DNA from: Eulemur rufifrons
Lineage: Eukaryota > Chordata > Mammalia > Primates > Lemuridae
DNA length: 64,000 bases
Direction of reading: 5' to 3'
Assembly (NCBI RefSeq): GCF_041146395.1
Contig: NC_091002.1
Coordinates: forward strand, 6,566,501-6,630,500
Positions 1-11,394 of the stretch are shown piece after piece (the stretch's first letter is position 1; each line of letters begins with the position of its first letter). The position numbers and the translations under genes are program-made. Below the pieces are notes generated by a model. The model saw only the letters and a program-made list of their open reading frames with translations, had not been told where the DNA came from and searched no databases.

Positions 1-221
1 GGTATGGGAGCTGTGTGGGACCTCCTATTGAGAGAAAGACATAGTCACAGAGAAGAGTGTCAACACATGCAATAAGGACCCTTCTAGAATTCACAGAACA
101 CAGCTCCAGCCAGTCCTGGGGCATGGGGGGAGGACACAGACCCACCTTGGAAGACCTTCCCAGACCTGTAGTCTCGAGGAGTCTATCTTGGTTTACAAGC
201 ACAAGAGAAGTGGGGAGTCCT

Positions 222-565
<344 letters not shown>

Positions 566-739
566 AGAAGTGGGGAGTCCTATCAGAACACCCCACTCAC
601 AAGGACCGGGAGGCCCAAAGCCATGGCACATGGCCAGGTGACCACAGATTCCCCCTGGGCACCACACAGCACACACAGACCCCACCCTCCTCCACAACCC
701 TCCTTCCGTTTGTCGAGAATCACACAGGGAAAACAGCCA

Positions 740-1310
740 GCAGTTCCTCAAAGAGTTAGACATGAAGTGACCACACGACATAGCAATTCCACTCCTGGCA
801 ATTTCCCTAAGAGAATGAAGAAAAACATCCACACAAAGACTTGTACAAATGTTCATGGCAGCATTATTCATAATAGCCAAAAAATAAAAACAACCCAAAT
901 GTCCACCAACAAGTGAATGGATAAAGAAAAGGTGGTCTATCCACATGATGGAATATTATTCAGCCATAAAAATGAAATCTGACACATGCTACGACATGAA
1001 TAAAACCAGAAAGTGAAAGAAGCCAGACACAAAAGGCCCCATAGTGTAGGATTCCTTTCATATAAAATGTCCAGAATAGGCAAATCCACAGACAGAAAGC
1101 AGATGAGAGGTTACTAGGGGCTGGGAGAAAGGGAGTGGGCAGTGATTGCATAATGGATACAGATGTCTACATGGGATCATGAAAAAGTTTTGAAACTAGA
1201 GAAAGCTGATGGTTGCAGAACATTGTGAATACATTAAACATCACTGAATTGCTCACTTTAAAATAGTTAACTGTATGTTCTATGAATTTCTCTTCAATTT
1301 CCTAAAGACT
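740..1310 (+). mobile_element. Old L1 (L1M-type) 3' fragment
   Basis: The sequence shows the ORF2 end signature (gtccaccaacaagtgaatgg, tattattcagccataaaaat) and a 3' untranslated part, plus orientation. Divergence and many stops indicate an old copy. Confidence 0.75.
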
Positions 1311-1313
1311 AAA

Positions 1314-1333
1314 ATAATATATATTTATATATA

Positions 1334-1366
<33 letters not shown>
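1314..1366. repeat. (TA)n / (TG)n microsatellite
   Basis: Alternating TA with a short TG island, directly after the L1 fragment. Such tracts are usually length-variable. Confidence 0.9.
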
Positions 1367-3920
1367 GGTAACAACAAAAAAGAACCATAACAAGCCCCGT
1401 CAACAAGCAGAATTTGTGCCCGAGGTGAGCCCCAGATACCTCCAGATTGGTGGCCCTGGGGAGAGAGGTGCTGGGCCATGGGCACAGGTCCCAGCCGAGT
1501 CTGGGTCCTTCTGGGGAGAAGCCACATGGCTTCCCACTGTCTCACGCACAGTGCTGTGAAGGGAAGGTGGATGACGTTACCCATGTGGCACTGCCACCTA
1601 CTTTTCAGTCTTCTCCCCATGGTGAGTGTCCAGGCAGGGCTTCCAACCCAACAGTCCTTAGCTGTTCTAGAATAGCCCGGAGCACACCAATTGGACCAAG
1701 TTTGATAAGACAAATGGGACGTCCTCAGAGTTCAAACCCTGTGGGAGGCTGCGTACCGACCATCAATCAGTCTATTGATAGGTGAACACAGCATCCTTGC
1801 ATTTTCCCGTCATTCACTGGTGACCTTGGGTGTGAGGCTAAGCAGGATGGGGTGTGGGGTCTGAGGAGTCCCTGGAAATGTGCCCCCCGCCCCAGCCACA
1901 TGGCTGAGCTGTAACTTTGGGTGGGCTGGGTCAGGCTCTGAGATCCACAGGCCCAGGGAAGCCCCATAGGTCTTGGTCAGAGGGAGGGGCCAGTGCCTAG
2001 AAGCACAGTCCCACCGCCCACTGTCCCTGAGACCCATTGACTTGGAGGGGTAAGGAGGGGACCAGAGAGTGCTGACCACCAGGGCTGGCCAGCAGGGCTC
2101 ACAGACAGTCACAGACCCTCAGGGATCTCTTGGTTCTTTCAACATAATTTCAAAACATCCACTGGGAAGAGCTGCCAGAGATCTCGTTCAACTGTGATTG
2201 GGGCTTGAAAAAGAGGGACAGTGGGGCCAGGAGCCACCAGCGTGCAGGAGGCTTGGCCAACTCACTAGTTATTCATTTTATGTCTGTTATCCTAGTGTTT
2301 ACCTTGTGCTAAGTCACACTCTTAACTCATGATCTGAAGTCAGCCACCATCTTAAGCCTCATCCCACACCATCAAAGACCTCAGAACCAACTCTGACCAC
2401 TCCAGCAATACCTTCAGGTATTTCCACTCACCTGTCTTTGAGGCCATTCCTGCAGGGGAGTAACTTTTTGCTGTGGACTCCACTGATTCCCACCACTCCG
2501 TGCAGTGGCTGCAATTTCCATCTGCCCACAAACTTGCTGACTTCTTTGCCCACCATCGCTTCTTCCCTCCCACTCCTTCCTTCTGACTTCGATCTTCCTT
2601 TTGGAGTACATTTCCCAGTACTTCTTCAGCAAGGATTTGGGGGCGGTTACTTTTTTGTCTTCATCTAAAACTGTCTTCCATTTTGCCCTCCTCTGCAAAT
2701 GATAGCTTAGCCAAACCACAACCGTGCTTTGAGTCTGCTCCACAGTCCCCTGACCTCGAGCCTCAGCCAGGCCCGATGTCATCCCCGCGAGGCTGTAGCC
2801 TTTTCCCTCGGCCCCTGAGATGCTGTGTTCTGCAGTTTCACGCTGATGTGTCCAGCTGCACCATTGATCCCATTTAGAACTTGGGCTTACTGAATTCAAT
2901 CATTCCACTCAGGAAAATTCTCAGCCATGAGCTAAAAACAACCTCTTCTTTCTCTCTGCTCTCTCCTCAAGTCCCGTTAGATGCACCTTGAACTTTTTCA
3001 TCCATCCTCTGTGTCTCAGAACCTCTCACAATTCTGCTTTTTCTCCCTGTGCTGCATGCCAGGAGATCTCAAATCCACCTTCCAGATCACCAATTCCCCC
3101 TTCAGCTGTCTAACCCGTTCACTGGGACGGCTTTTGTTTTGTTTTTTAATTCAGTGACTATCTTTTTCATTTCTGGAAATTCCATTTCTCTCTTGTTTAA
3201 AAGAGGTCTTGGGTTCGCCTTGTGGTTTCCGTCCTCCTGTCTCTTGGACTGGTTTAAGCTCACGCACCTTAGAGTTGCTCTATCACTTTGGTTCCTATTA
3301 CCCTGTTGTTTGCTGATCCTTACTTGGAGAAAACCACTTTCTCATGCGTTTTGTAACTTTTGCTGTAAACTCCACTTAAGGTGCAGCAGGAGGGCTCCTC
3401 CAGAACAGTTGAGTTTTATTCTACCAGGCACGCCAACCTGGAGTGCAGCGGACTGCAGAACTTTCCTAGGTCCCTGTCACCTCCGGCAGAGCTTCATGTC
3501 TGACAGTCCCTCCCACCCGCCCCCAGCTGGAGATAAAGGCCTCATCCAGCCCCGTACTAACATGACCCTTCCCCCCACCATGCGTCAGGCCCTGGGCCAC
3601 CGCCATGAGCATCAAGGCGGGATAAAGCCTTCCAAATCAGGGCTGCAGCACATGCCCTTTGAGATGTGACTTTGCTGCTCCCCCCACCGAGAAGCGAAGG
3701 TGACAGCCCCTCCCTAGAATAAGGGCTGGCCATATGGATGGTGCGGAGGTGACTCCGTGTAACTGGACCATAAGCACCCTGCCACCTCTGCTCAGCACCG
3801 TCAAATAAAGTCTTGACTCAGCCTGCCCGAGGACTAGAGAACATGCAGAGCAACTCAACCGACACCAACAGCGCACGCCCAGTGGGTTGCGAGGTCCCCC
3901 AATCCGCTAGCCCCGCCGAG

Positions 3921-3988
3921 CCCCGCCCAGCTGGAGCCCCACCCCCGACCCCGCCCAGCTGGAGCCCCACCCCCGACCCCGCCCAGCG
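3921..3988. repeat. 28-base GC-rich tandem repeat, about 2.4 copies
   Basis: The unit containing cgcccagctggagcccca recurs with a 28-base period starting near 3924, 3952 and 3980. The first two copies are identical. Confidence 0.85.
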
Positions 3989-5099
3989 GACGCCCAACTG
4001 AATCAATCGTGGGCAAGTGCGAGGCGGTGATGGTCTAAAGCTCTCAGTCCTGAGTGGTTTCTAAGTGTACCCTCCCATGCTCTCAGCTTTAGGTTTTGGT
4101 TCCCTCATTTCTAGCGCAGAAGGGTTACGCCTTCTCTCTTGTCTGCTTAGTACTTTTGAAAATGATTTTGTGCCTTTTATCCAACATTTCTGGGAACCTG
4201 CAGCGGGGCGGTTGGCCTTCGCCCTCTCTCTGTCTGGGTCTGTGAGGCGGAAACCGCTCGGCCACCTTTCAGCCTCCACGTGGACGCTGCACCGGCACCT
4301 CAAACTCCCCACCAGCTCCTCCCCGAGTATCCCATTCCCCACCAGCACTCCCTCACCCTCCCCTTCCCCACCCGCCCCCCAGTCCTGCCCAGGCCCGGGT
4401 CCATCCACTTTTTCCCTCCAGAGTCACCGGGTGCCTCTTCTCGCTAGACTTACCTCGCCCCTCCCCCAGAGGGGCTGGAGGGGGCCCCCCAACAGCAGAG
4501 GTGACCCCATCATGCCCCCGCCTTCCTCGCCTATGACCCATACCCAGCCCATCCCCCAACCCCACCTGCAGCGACTCCACCGCCTTCCCGGTACCCCAAG
4601 TGCACAGAGCACCCCCCCCCATTCACAGCCACATCTTAGCGGTACCCTCCGCCCTCACTCTGCTGACCCCCAGTCTGCTGCCCGCTGTCTGTCCCTCCGA
4701 CCCTTGGCAAAGGCCCCGCCCCAGCCCTGCAAAGGCACACAGGACCTGTGAGCCCCGGGTTTGGAAGAGGCTGGTTTTAGAAAGTTGGTGGAATTAACCA
4801 ACAATGATCAATCCGAGACCCAGAATTCCTTCACCGCTGTCTTCTAGAATCTCCAGGACAAAGGCCCTGGCAGCAGCCCAGGTGGCAGGAGAGGCCCAGC
4901 AGGAGTGTGAGGCTCCCTCTTCAAGGGAGGAAGATGCCCAGCAGGGTGGCTCTTGTCGGTGGGGCTGGGCTGGCCAGTGGCTTCCAAAGAGCCTTGAGTC
5001 AGCTGCCAGGCCCCAGAGTGCCAAAGGCCTTTCTGCTCAGGTGCAAAATGTCTTTTCCCTTGACCTTTTCCTTTAACCTCCAAAAAGTGCTACAATTTC

Positions 5100-5630
5100 T
5101 TTTTTTTTTTTTTTAATGAGGTGAAATCCACATAACATATAATCATCCATTTTAAAGTGTACAATTCATTGGCATTTGCTGCATTCACAATGTTGTCCAA
5201 CTCTCACCTCTCTGTAGTGTCAAAACCTTTTCATCACCCCAAAAGAAAACCCCATACCCTCTGAGTAATCACTGCTCCTTCCCACCCCACCCTCTGGCAA
5301 CCACCAACCTGGTTTCTGTCTCAATGGATCTGCCTCTTCTGGACATTTTACATAAGCCCCTGCTGCCCTGTCAGAGGCTCCCAGCCATGGCACTCAACAA
5401 AGATGTGGCTTCTTGTGACTGGCTTCTTTGAGGATAATGCTTTCAAGGCTCATCTGTGTTGTAGCATGTCTCAGAATGTCCTTCCTTTTTAGGGCTGAAT
5501 AATATTCCATTATATGGCTTGACCACATTTTGTTCATCTATTCATCTTTTGATGGACATTTGGGTTGTTTGCTCCTTTGCCCTACTATGAATAGAGCTGC
5601 CAGGAACACAGGTGTACAATTCTTAAATGT
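5100..5630 (-). mobile_element. Old L1 3' end, minus strand, with a foreign 50-base patch
   Basis: The sequence gaaatccacataacatataa followed by the cattcacaatgttgtccaac block and ggctgaataatattccat is the reverse of an L1M 3' end. At 5354-5403 it is interrupted by a non-L1 segment that recurs at 7239-7288. Confidence 0.75.
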
Positions 5631-6317
5631 AGCTTACATTAAAGTATTCAATTTTGTTTTCAGACATCTTTTATAATCACAATAGCCCTAAAAATAATTG
5701 GAAACATTCTCAAAAACTGAAATCCAAAGAAAAGAATTAAGGACACCACCCTGTATGGGATGTGTTAGCCCAGTCAACCTGAGAAGCCAGTGTAAAACAC
5801 CACCCCTCTGGCTGGGAGAAGTCAGGGGGCAGCTCAGGGGAGCAAAACGCCACCCACAGCAGACTTAAAGGCCATCCATGCAGCACTGGGACCCCTCCGC
5901 ACCTCAGCTGTGATGGGAACCCCACTTGAAGTGCCCCTACTCCTCCCACCCCCATCCAGCAGGAAAACAATGAGAAATGGAAGAGCTTCAAAATACTTGA
6001 AGAAGGGAAAAAATCACTCCATTCATCTTATCCAACTATTCTACATAAATTACCATAATATCAAATGTTCTATTCTACTTCTACTTAATCTATTCAGACC
6101 AGTTTAAAAAAAAAAATCCATTCATTTTTGTCTTGCTCCTTCAAACACTTGAAGTGCCCATCAATATCTAAGTTTTTTTGCAATCCAACTGTGAAAAGTA
6201 CAAAAGTAATCGTTTCACGAAATGGGGCTCCTGTAAAAACTGATGACAGGTACAGATCCTTCCTGCAGAAAATAAGACTGCCGGATCCATACATTTCAGC
6301 TCTGCGACCCAAGAGAC

Positions 6318-6420
6318 CTGAGTTCAAATCCCAGCTCTGCCTCCTCCTGGCTGTGAAGATTTCAGCAAGTTAACCTGTCCTCTCTGAGACCTGATTTGTA
6401 AAACAGGGTGTATTAGGATA
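6318..6420 (+). repeat. MIR fragment
   Basis: The sequence ctgagttcaaatcccagctc followed by the cctggctgtg and aacctgtcctctctgagac blocks fits the MIR core. Confidence 0.6.
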
Positions 6421-7079
6421 GTTTAAACATTAACTACCCTCAAAACCTCGGTGCCTTGGCCAACAGAAGTTTATCCCCCGCTCACTGAGCATGGGCGGTG
6501 GGATGGGAAAAGGGTGCATCCCAAGATCCCACGCTGTCATTTATGCCAGCACTCATCCCTGTCCCACCTCACACCATGGCCCTGGAGTCGTCTATTGGAT
6601 CCTGTGCATGTAGCCAACAAACAGAGGACATAGGCCACAGGAGGATGGCATGAGAGGTTTGGGGGCCAGGCTGATATGGTGGGCCCCAATGCTGCCCACC
6701 CTGGCTGCAATTCAGCCCTGGCCCTGCCAACAACGGGCTGTAGAAGAGCACTCAGCAGTATCTCTGCCCCAGCAGGGTGCAGGGAGCAGCGGCAGCATTG
6801 GTACCATTCATCATTATGGTTACTTGTGCCCTGAGTCAGGGTCTGTTCCCAGCAACCAAGCACCTGGCACACCACCAGAAACAGAAGCTGAAAGGGTAGC
6901 AAGCACCTGTTGAGACACTTTCAATCTCAGAATGATCTAGTAGAAGCAACTGGAAGCCATGATGGCCTCTGGGAATCCTGGAAATACTGACATTAAACCC
7001 TAAATAACCAAACATTGGTCCTGTAATAAGCCCACACCCTCCTACCTACCTGTGAGTTCTGCTGGTATTGACAGCGGTC

Positions 7080-7200
7080 ATTTGTTGAGCTATTACTATG
7101 AGCCTTTGACAGAGATGGTCTCAGAGGCTCTCAACAACTCCACAAGGCAGGTTCCATAATCCCCACCTCACAGCTAGGGAAATTGAGGCACAGGGCTGGG
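7080..7200. repeat. MIR fragment
   Basis: The sequence includes ctcacagctagggaaattga followed by ggcacag, the conserved MIR segment. Confidence 0.55.
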
Positions 7201-7301
7201 AGGGATGTTGGAGGATTCCCACCCAGGCACTGCAGCAGAAGCCCCTGCTGCCTTGTCAGAGGCTCCTAGCCATGGCACTCAACAAAGACCTAAGACAATT
7301 A

Positions 7302-7533
7302 GGCCTGGCGCCTTGGCACACGCCTATAATCCTAGCACTCTGGGAGGCCGAGGCGGGTGGATCGTTTGAGCTCAGGAGTTCGAGACCAGCTTGAGCAAAA
7401 GCCAGACCCCATCTCTACTAAAAATAGAAAGAAATTAGCTGGACAACTAAAAATATATAGAAAAAATTAGCCGGGCATGGTGGCGCATGCCCAGGCAACA
7501 GAGTGAGACTCTGTCTCAAAAAAAAAAAAAAAA
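7302..7533 (+). mobile_element. Lemur-type Alu lacking most of its right arm
   Basis: The left arm and linker are normal, but gcatgcc is joined directly to caggcaacagagtgag, so about 100 bases of the right arm are missing. The target duplication (7284-7301 and 7534-7551, one difference) is intact, so the loss happened within the element. Confidence 0.9.
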
Positions 7534-7622
7534 AAAGACTTAAGACAATTAAAAAAAAATGGGGAGAAATACTTAAAACCCACAGCCTTCTAGGTATTTA
7601 TTTTTCTTTAAATTGGGATCAG

Positions 7623-7992
7623 GGCCGGGCGCAGTGGCTCACGCTTGTAATCCTAGCACTCTGGGAGGCTGAGGTGGGCGGATCGTTTGAGCTCAGGAGT
7701 TCGAGACCAGCCTGAGCAAGAGCGAGACCCCATCTCTACTAAAAAAAAATAGAAAGAAATTATATGGACAGCTAAAAATATATAGAGAAAAAATTAGCCG
7801 GGCATGGTGGCGCATGCCTGTAGTCCCAGCTACTCGGGAGGCTGAGACAGGAGGATCCCTTGAGCTCAGGAGTTTGAGGTTGCTGTGAGCTAGGCTGACG
7901 CCACGGCACTCACTCTAGCCTGGGCAACAGAGTGAGACTCTGTCTCAAAAAAAAAATAAATAAAAAAAAAATAAAAAATAAAAAAAAAAAAT
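7623..7992 (+). mobile_element. Lemur-type Alu with a long A/T-interrupted tail
   Basis: A full dimer ends in about 45 bases of A with scattered T. The target duplication is aaattgggatcag (7610-7622 and 7993-8005). Confidence 0.95.
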
Positions 7993-10067
7993 AAATTGGG
8001 ATCAGCTCGCCATTATTCACCTTTGCAGGGGCCCACAACACCCAACTTAAAAACTGTAGCTACGCAAGGCTGTCAACAAAACAAAACCACCACGTGGGCT
8101 CTTGGATGTACATTTTCACACATTTAAAGCAAGCATATCTGGTATTCTGGGAATTCTAGCTGGTTCAAACCTGGCACTAAAGCTGCTTAAATTACCCATC
8201 TCTCCTCTTAAGGTCGAATGAGATTACCCAAAAGGCTTCCCGTTTAGAGTGTGGGGCAGGTGCTGAGGCCCCTGGCTTCTCTCCCTCCCCCATGCGACCC
8301 ACCCTGCTGGATACAAACATCAATTACACAGAGCTTCTGACTCCCTGCCCCTCACGCATTTAACAGAAACCCAACCACACACTTCCAGCAAACGGCGCTG
8401 CTCTGACTGGGCAGCGTGGAGCCCCAAGTGATGCGGCACAGAGGCTGATGCCCGCCTGTGTCTGCAGCTCAGCCCCTCCCTCACCCTGCAAACCGGGCTG
8501 GTACAGGGTGAGGCGCTAAGGCTCCGCTCCCCCACCATAACAGCATAAGCAGAAACCTCAGCAAAGCCTGGGAAGTAAGATGTGAGCTGCCCTCGGATAG
8601 CCATTTCCTGGGAGACCAGGGTGTAGTTCTACAGAGCCACCTTAAGAGGCAGATGGACCTCAGGCCCTCCACAGCCAGTTGACCACAGCCTGAGGTGCTG
8701 GTGCAGCCAGAGGGAGGCTCCCAGGAGGGATGGCCAGAGATGCACAGGGAGGGAGGAGCCCCAGGGCCTTCTGAACTCGGGAAGCACCTGCCTGACAGAG
8801 AGGGGTTTGCAGGGCCAGCCCCACTGCTGCAACCCTCCCAGGACTTCCCAGTCCAGCTCGGTACCAGGCACTCACCAGGAGAGGGAGGCCAGCCCTGGCA
8901 CCGCCTGTGCAGCGTCCAGAACACTGACTTTCCAACAGCTCACCTTGGAGAGAAACATGCTACGCCAAGGACAACCACAGCCACAGCTGGGCACTTAAAG
9001 TTTATGGGCTGAAAGAAACTAATCAATTAGCAGCCTGGCTAGAAGTGAACACTCAAATCCCAAACACCTAAAAGAGTCTCTATGCCTGGCACGAAGCACT
9101 GACATAGTACTACAGGGACAGCAGCTCGTTTGCCAGGTGAAGGAGAGTGGGGAAATCAAGGCACGTGCTGGTGGCCGCCTTCTCACAGGTCACACTCCTG
9201 TCCAGACCCCAGGGCAGACAGGACCCAGGTTGTGAGAAGACCACACATCTCACCTGCCTCCACCAAGACCCCCCCATAGGGCTCCAAGCCTCAGGTTTGC
9301 TGGTACCAGGGCTGTATGTTTGTCATCTGTGTCATCACCCCTCACCCTCGGCCACCATTGGGAAGCCCTGAAAGGAAGACTGAGCTACACCTCATCTATG
9401 CACATTGGGGGCTGGACAGATACAAACCCAGGACTTTGCCCACGACCCTGCCCTGGGACCTGCCCCCACTGCACTTCCAGAGTGCCACCCCCATCAGCAA
9501 AGTGGTCAGGGTACAGGAGGCTGACAACCAACAAGCAGCTCCACTCAAGGGCCGGTGGCTCGGTGGGCCAGGACTCTGGAAACCCAGAGGGACCCTGGGT
9601 GTGGATCTAGACCCCCTGGGTTAACTCAACAGCCAAAGACAGGCAGTCCCATGCTTAGCCCTGCTTAGTCCTGCCAGGTTTCCACAAAACACACTGTTGG
9701 GGGTTGGCACTGACTTTACAAAGCTTGACAGGCTCTCCTTTTATTGAGCACATGTACCCAGCAAGTCACTCAGACTTCTCTCGGCAAAGGCCACTTCATC
9801 TCCAATCTGAACCCAGAATATTTATAGAAAGTTGCCAGATAAACATCACTCAGTAAAGCAGATTTAGAAGGAATGTTCCCCTATAAAGAAGGGGAAAAGG
9901 AAGGTTAGTAGCCCCCACCTCCAGAAGAGGTTTAGGGGTGCAGAGGAGAGCACTCTTGTCAGGGTACATGGCTGAGCATGGTGACCAGTCAGAACAAAGC
10001 TAACCTCCTCCACCCGGCCAGCATAACCCACCCAAGGATCAATTTCTCCTCAAAGATGGAAAACACA

Positions 10068-10393
10068 GGCTGAGTGCGGTGGCTCATGCCTGTAATCCTA
10101 GCACTCTGGGAGGCCGAGGCAGGAGGATCGTTTGAGCTCAGGAGTTCAAGACCAGCCTGAGCAAGAGCGAGACCCCAACTCTACTAAAAATAGAAAGAAA
10201 TTAGCTGGACAGCTAAAAATATATATAGAAAAATTAGCCAGGCATGGTGCCACATGCCTGTAGTCCCAGCTACTCAGGAGGCTGAGGCAGGAGGATTGCT
10301 TGAGCCCAGGAGTTTGAGGTTGCTGTGAGCTAGGATGATGCCACGGCATTCTAGCCTGGGCAATAGAGTGACACTGTGTCTCAAAAAAAAAAA
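10068..10393 (+). mobile_element. Lemur-type Alu
   Basis: Full dimer with the exact 16-base duplication aaagatggaaaacaca (10052-10067 and 10394-10409). Confidence 0.95.
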
Positions 10394-11088
10394 AAAGATG
10401 GAAAACACAGATTCATCCCAGATGATCCTTAACATGCTCTTTGATGATGGCCAAGAAATCCTGGCCGGGTCCAGGTCGCGGGCCCCTTCTCCCATGCCAG
10501 GATTTATCCCCTTCTGGTGACCAGGGATCTCCAGCCAGGACAATCAAAAGGAACTTATAACCAAGCAAGAAACATAAGCTCTGATACTTTTGTCTCAAAT
10601 GAGGACACCAGCTATGCTAAAATGGTTCACCTTTTAAAACATCAACTCTTTCTTGGAAAGGCTTTATCCTAAAGAAAAGCAAAAAAAATATTTCACCAAT
10701 ATCAAAAAAGGACAGGCTAAAAAGTTTTCCTGCACACTGCCTTTTCCATGTAGTGTTCAAAGTCAAGATAATATAAAACCTGAACACTTTACATAAAGAA
10801 AAATCATACTGGTCTTTAAAAGACGAATTTAAAGAAAATAATAATAATTTGCAAATGTCACTTTAATGTTAAACTATTGTATTCCTCATGAGGTATTTTT
10901 TTACTCAACTTAAGCAGTTATTAATGATTCATATATCAAAATTTTAAGGGTCATATAGGAATATTTTTAAGCATTTCCAATTTCTTTTTAGAACTATAGG
11001 AATAATAAATAATATCTTTATTTCAGAATATTTTCCACTACATCACAATGAACAAGAAGCTCAGTGTTCAGTTTTAAACCAAAGGAGG

Positions 11089-11394
11089 GGCCAGGCATGA
11101 TGGCTCATGCCTGTAATTCCAGCAATGTGGGAGGATCACTTGAGCCCAGGAGTTTCACACCAGCCTGGGCAAGGCAGCAAGATCCCATCTCTACAAAAAA
11201 TACAAAAATTAGCTGAGCATGGTGTCTGCACCTGAAGTCCCAGCTACATCAGAGACTGAGGCAGGAGGATCGATTGAGGACAGGAGTTTGAGGTTGCAGG
11301 GAGCTATGATGATGTAACTACACTCTAGCTTGGGCAACAGAGCAAGGCCCTGTCTCAAAAAAAAAAAAAGAAAAACAACAACAACAACAAAAAA
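11089..11394 (+). mobile_element. Old Alu (AluJ-like)
   Basis: A diverged dimeric Alu without the lemur linker insertion. Its tail has decayed into a CAA microsatellite (11375-11390). Confidence 0.8.

Noticed and set aside
4065..4751. 228-codon open frame on the plus strand in ZFYVE28 intron 1
   Set aside because: Pro/Ser-rich translation of C-rich DNA with no recognisable domain and no supporting splice or promoter context; a competing frame runs on the other strand.
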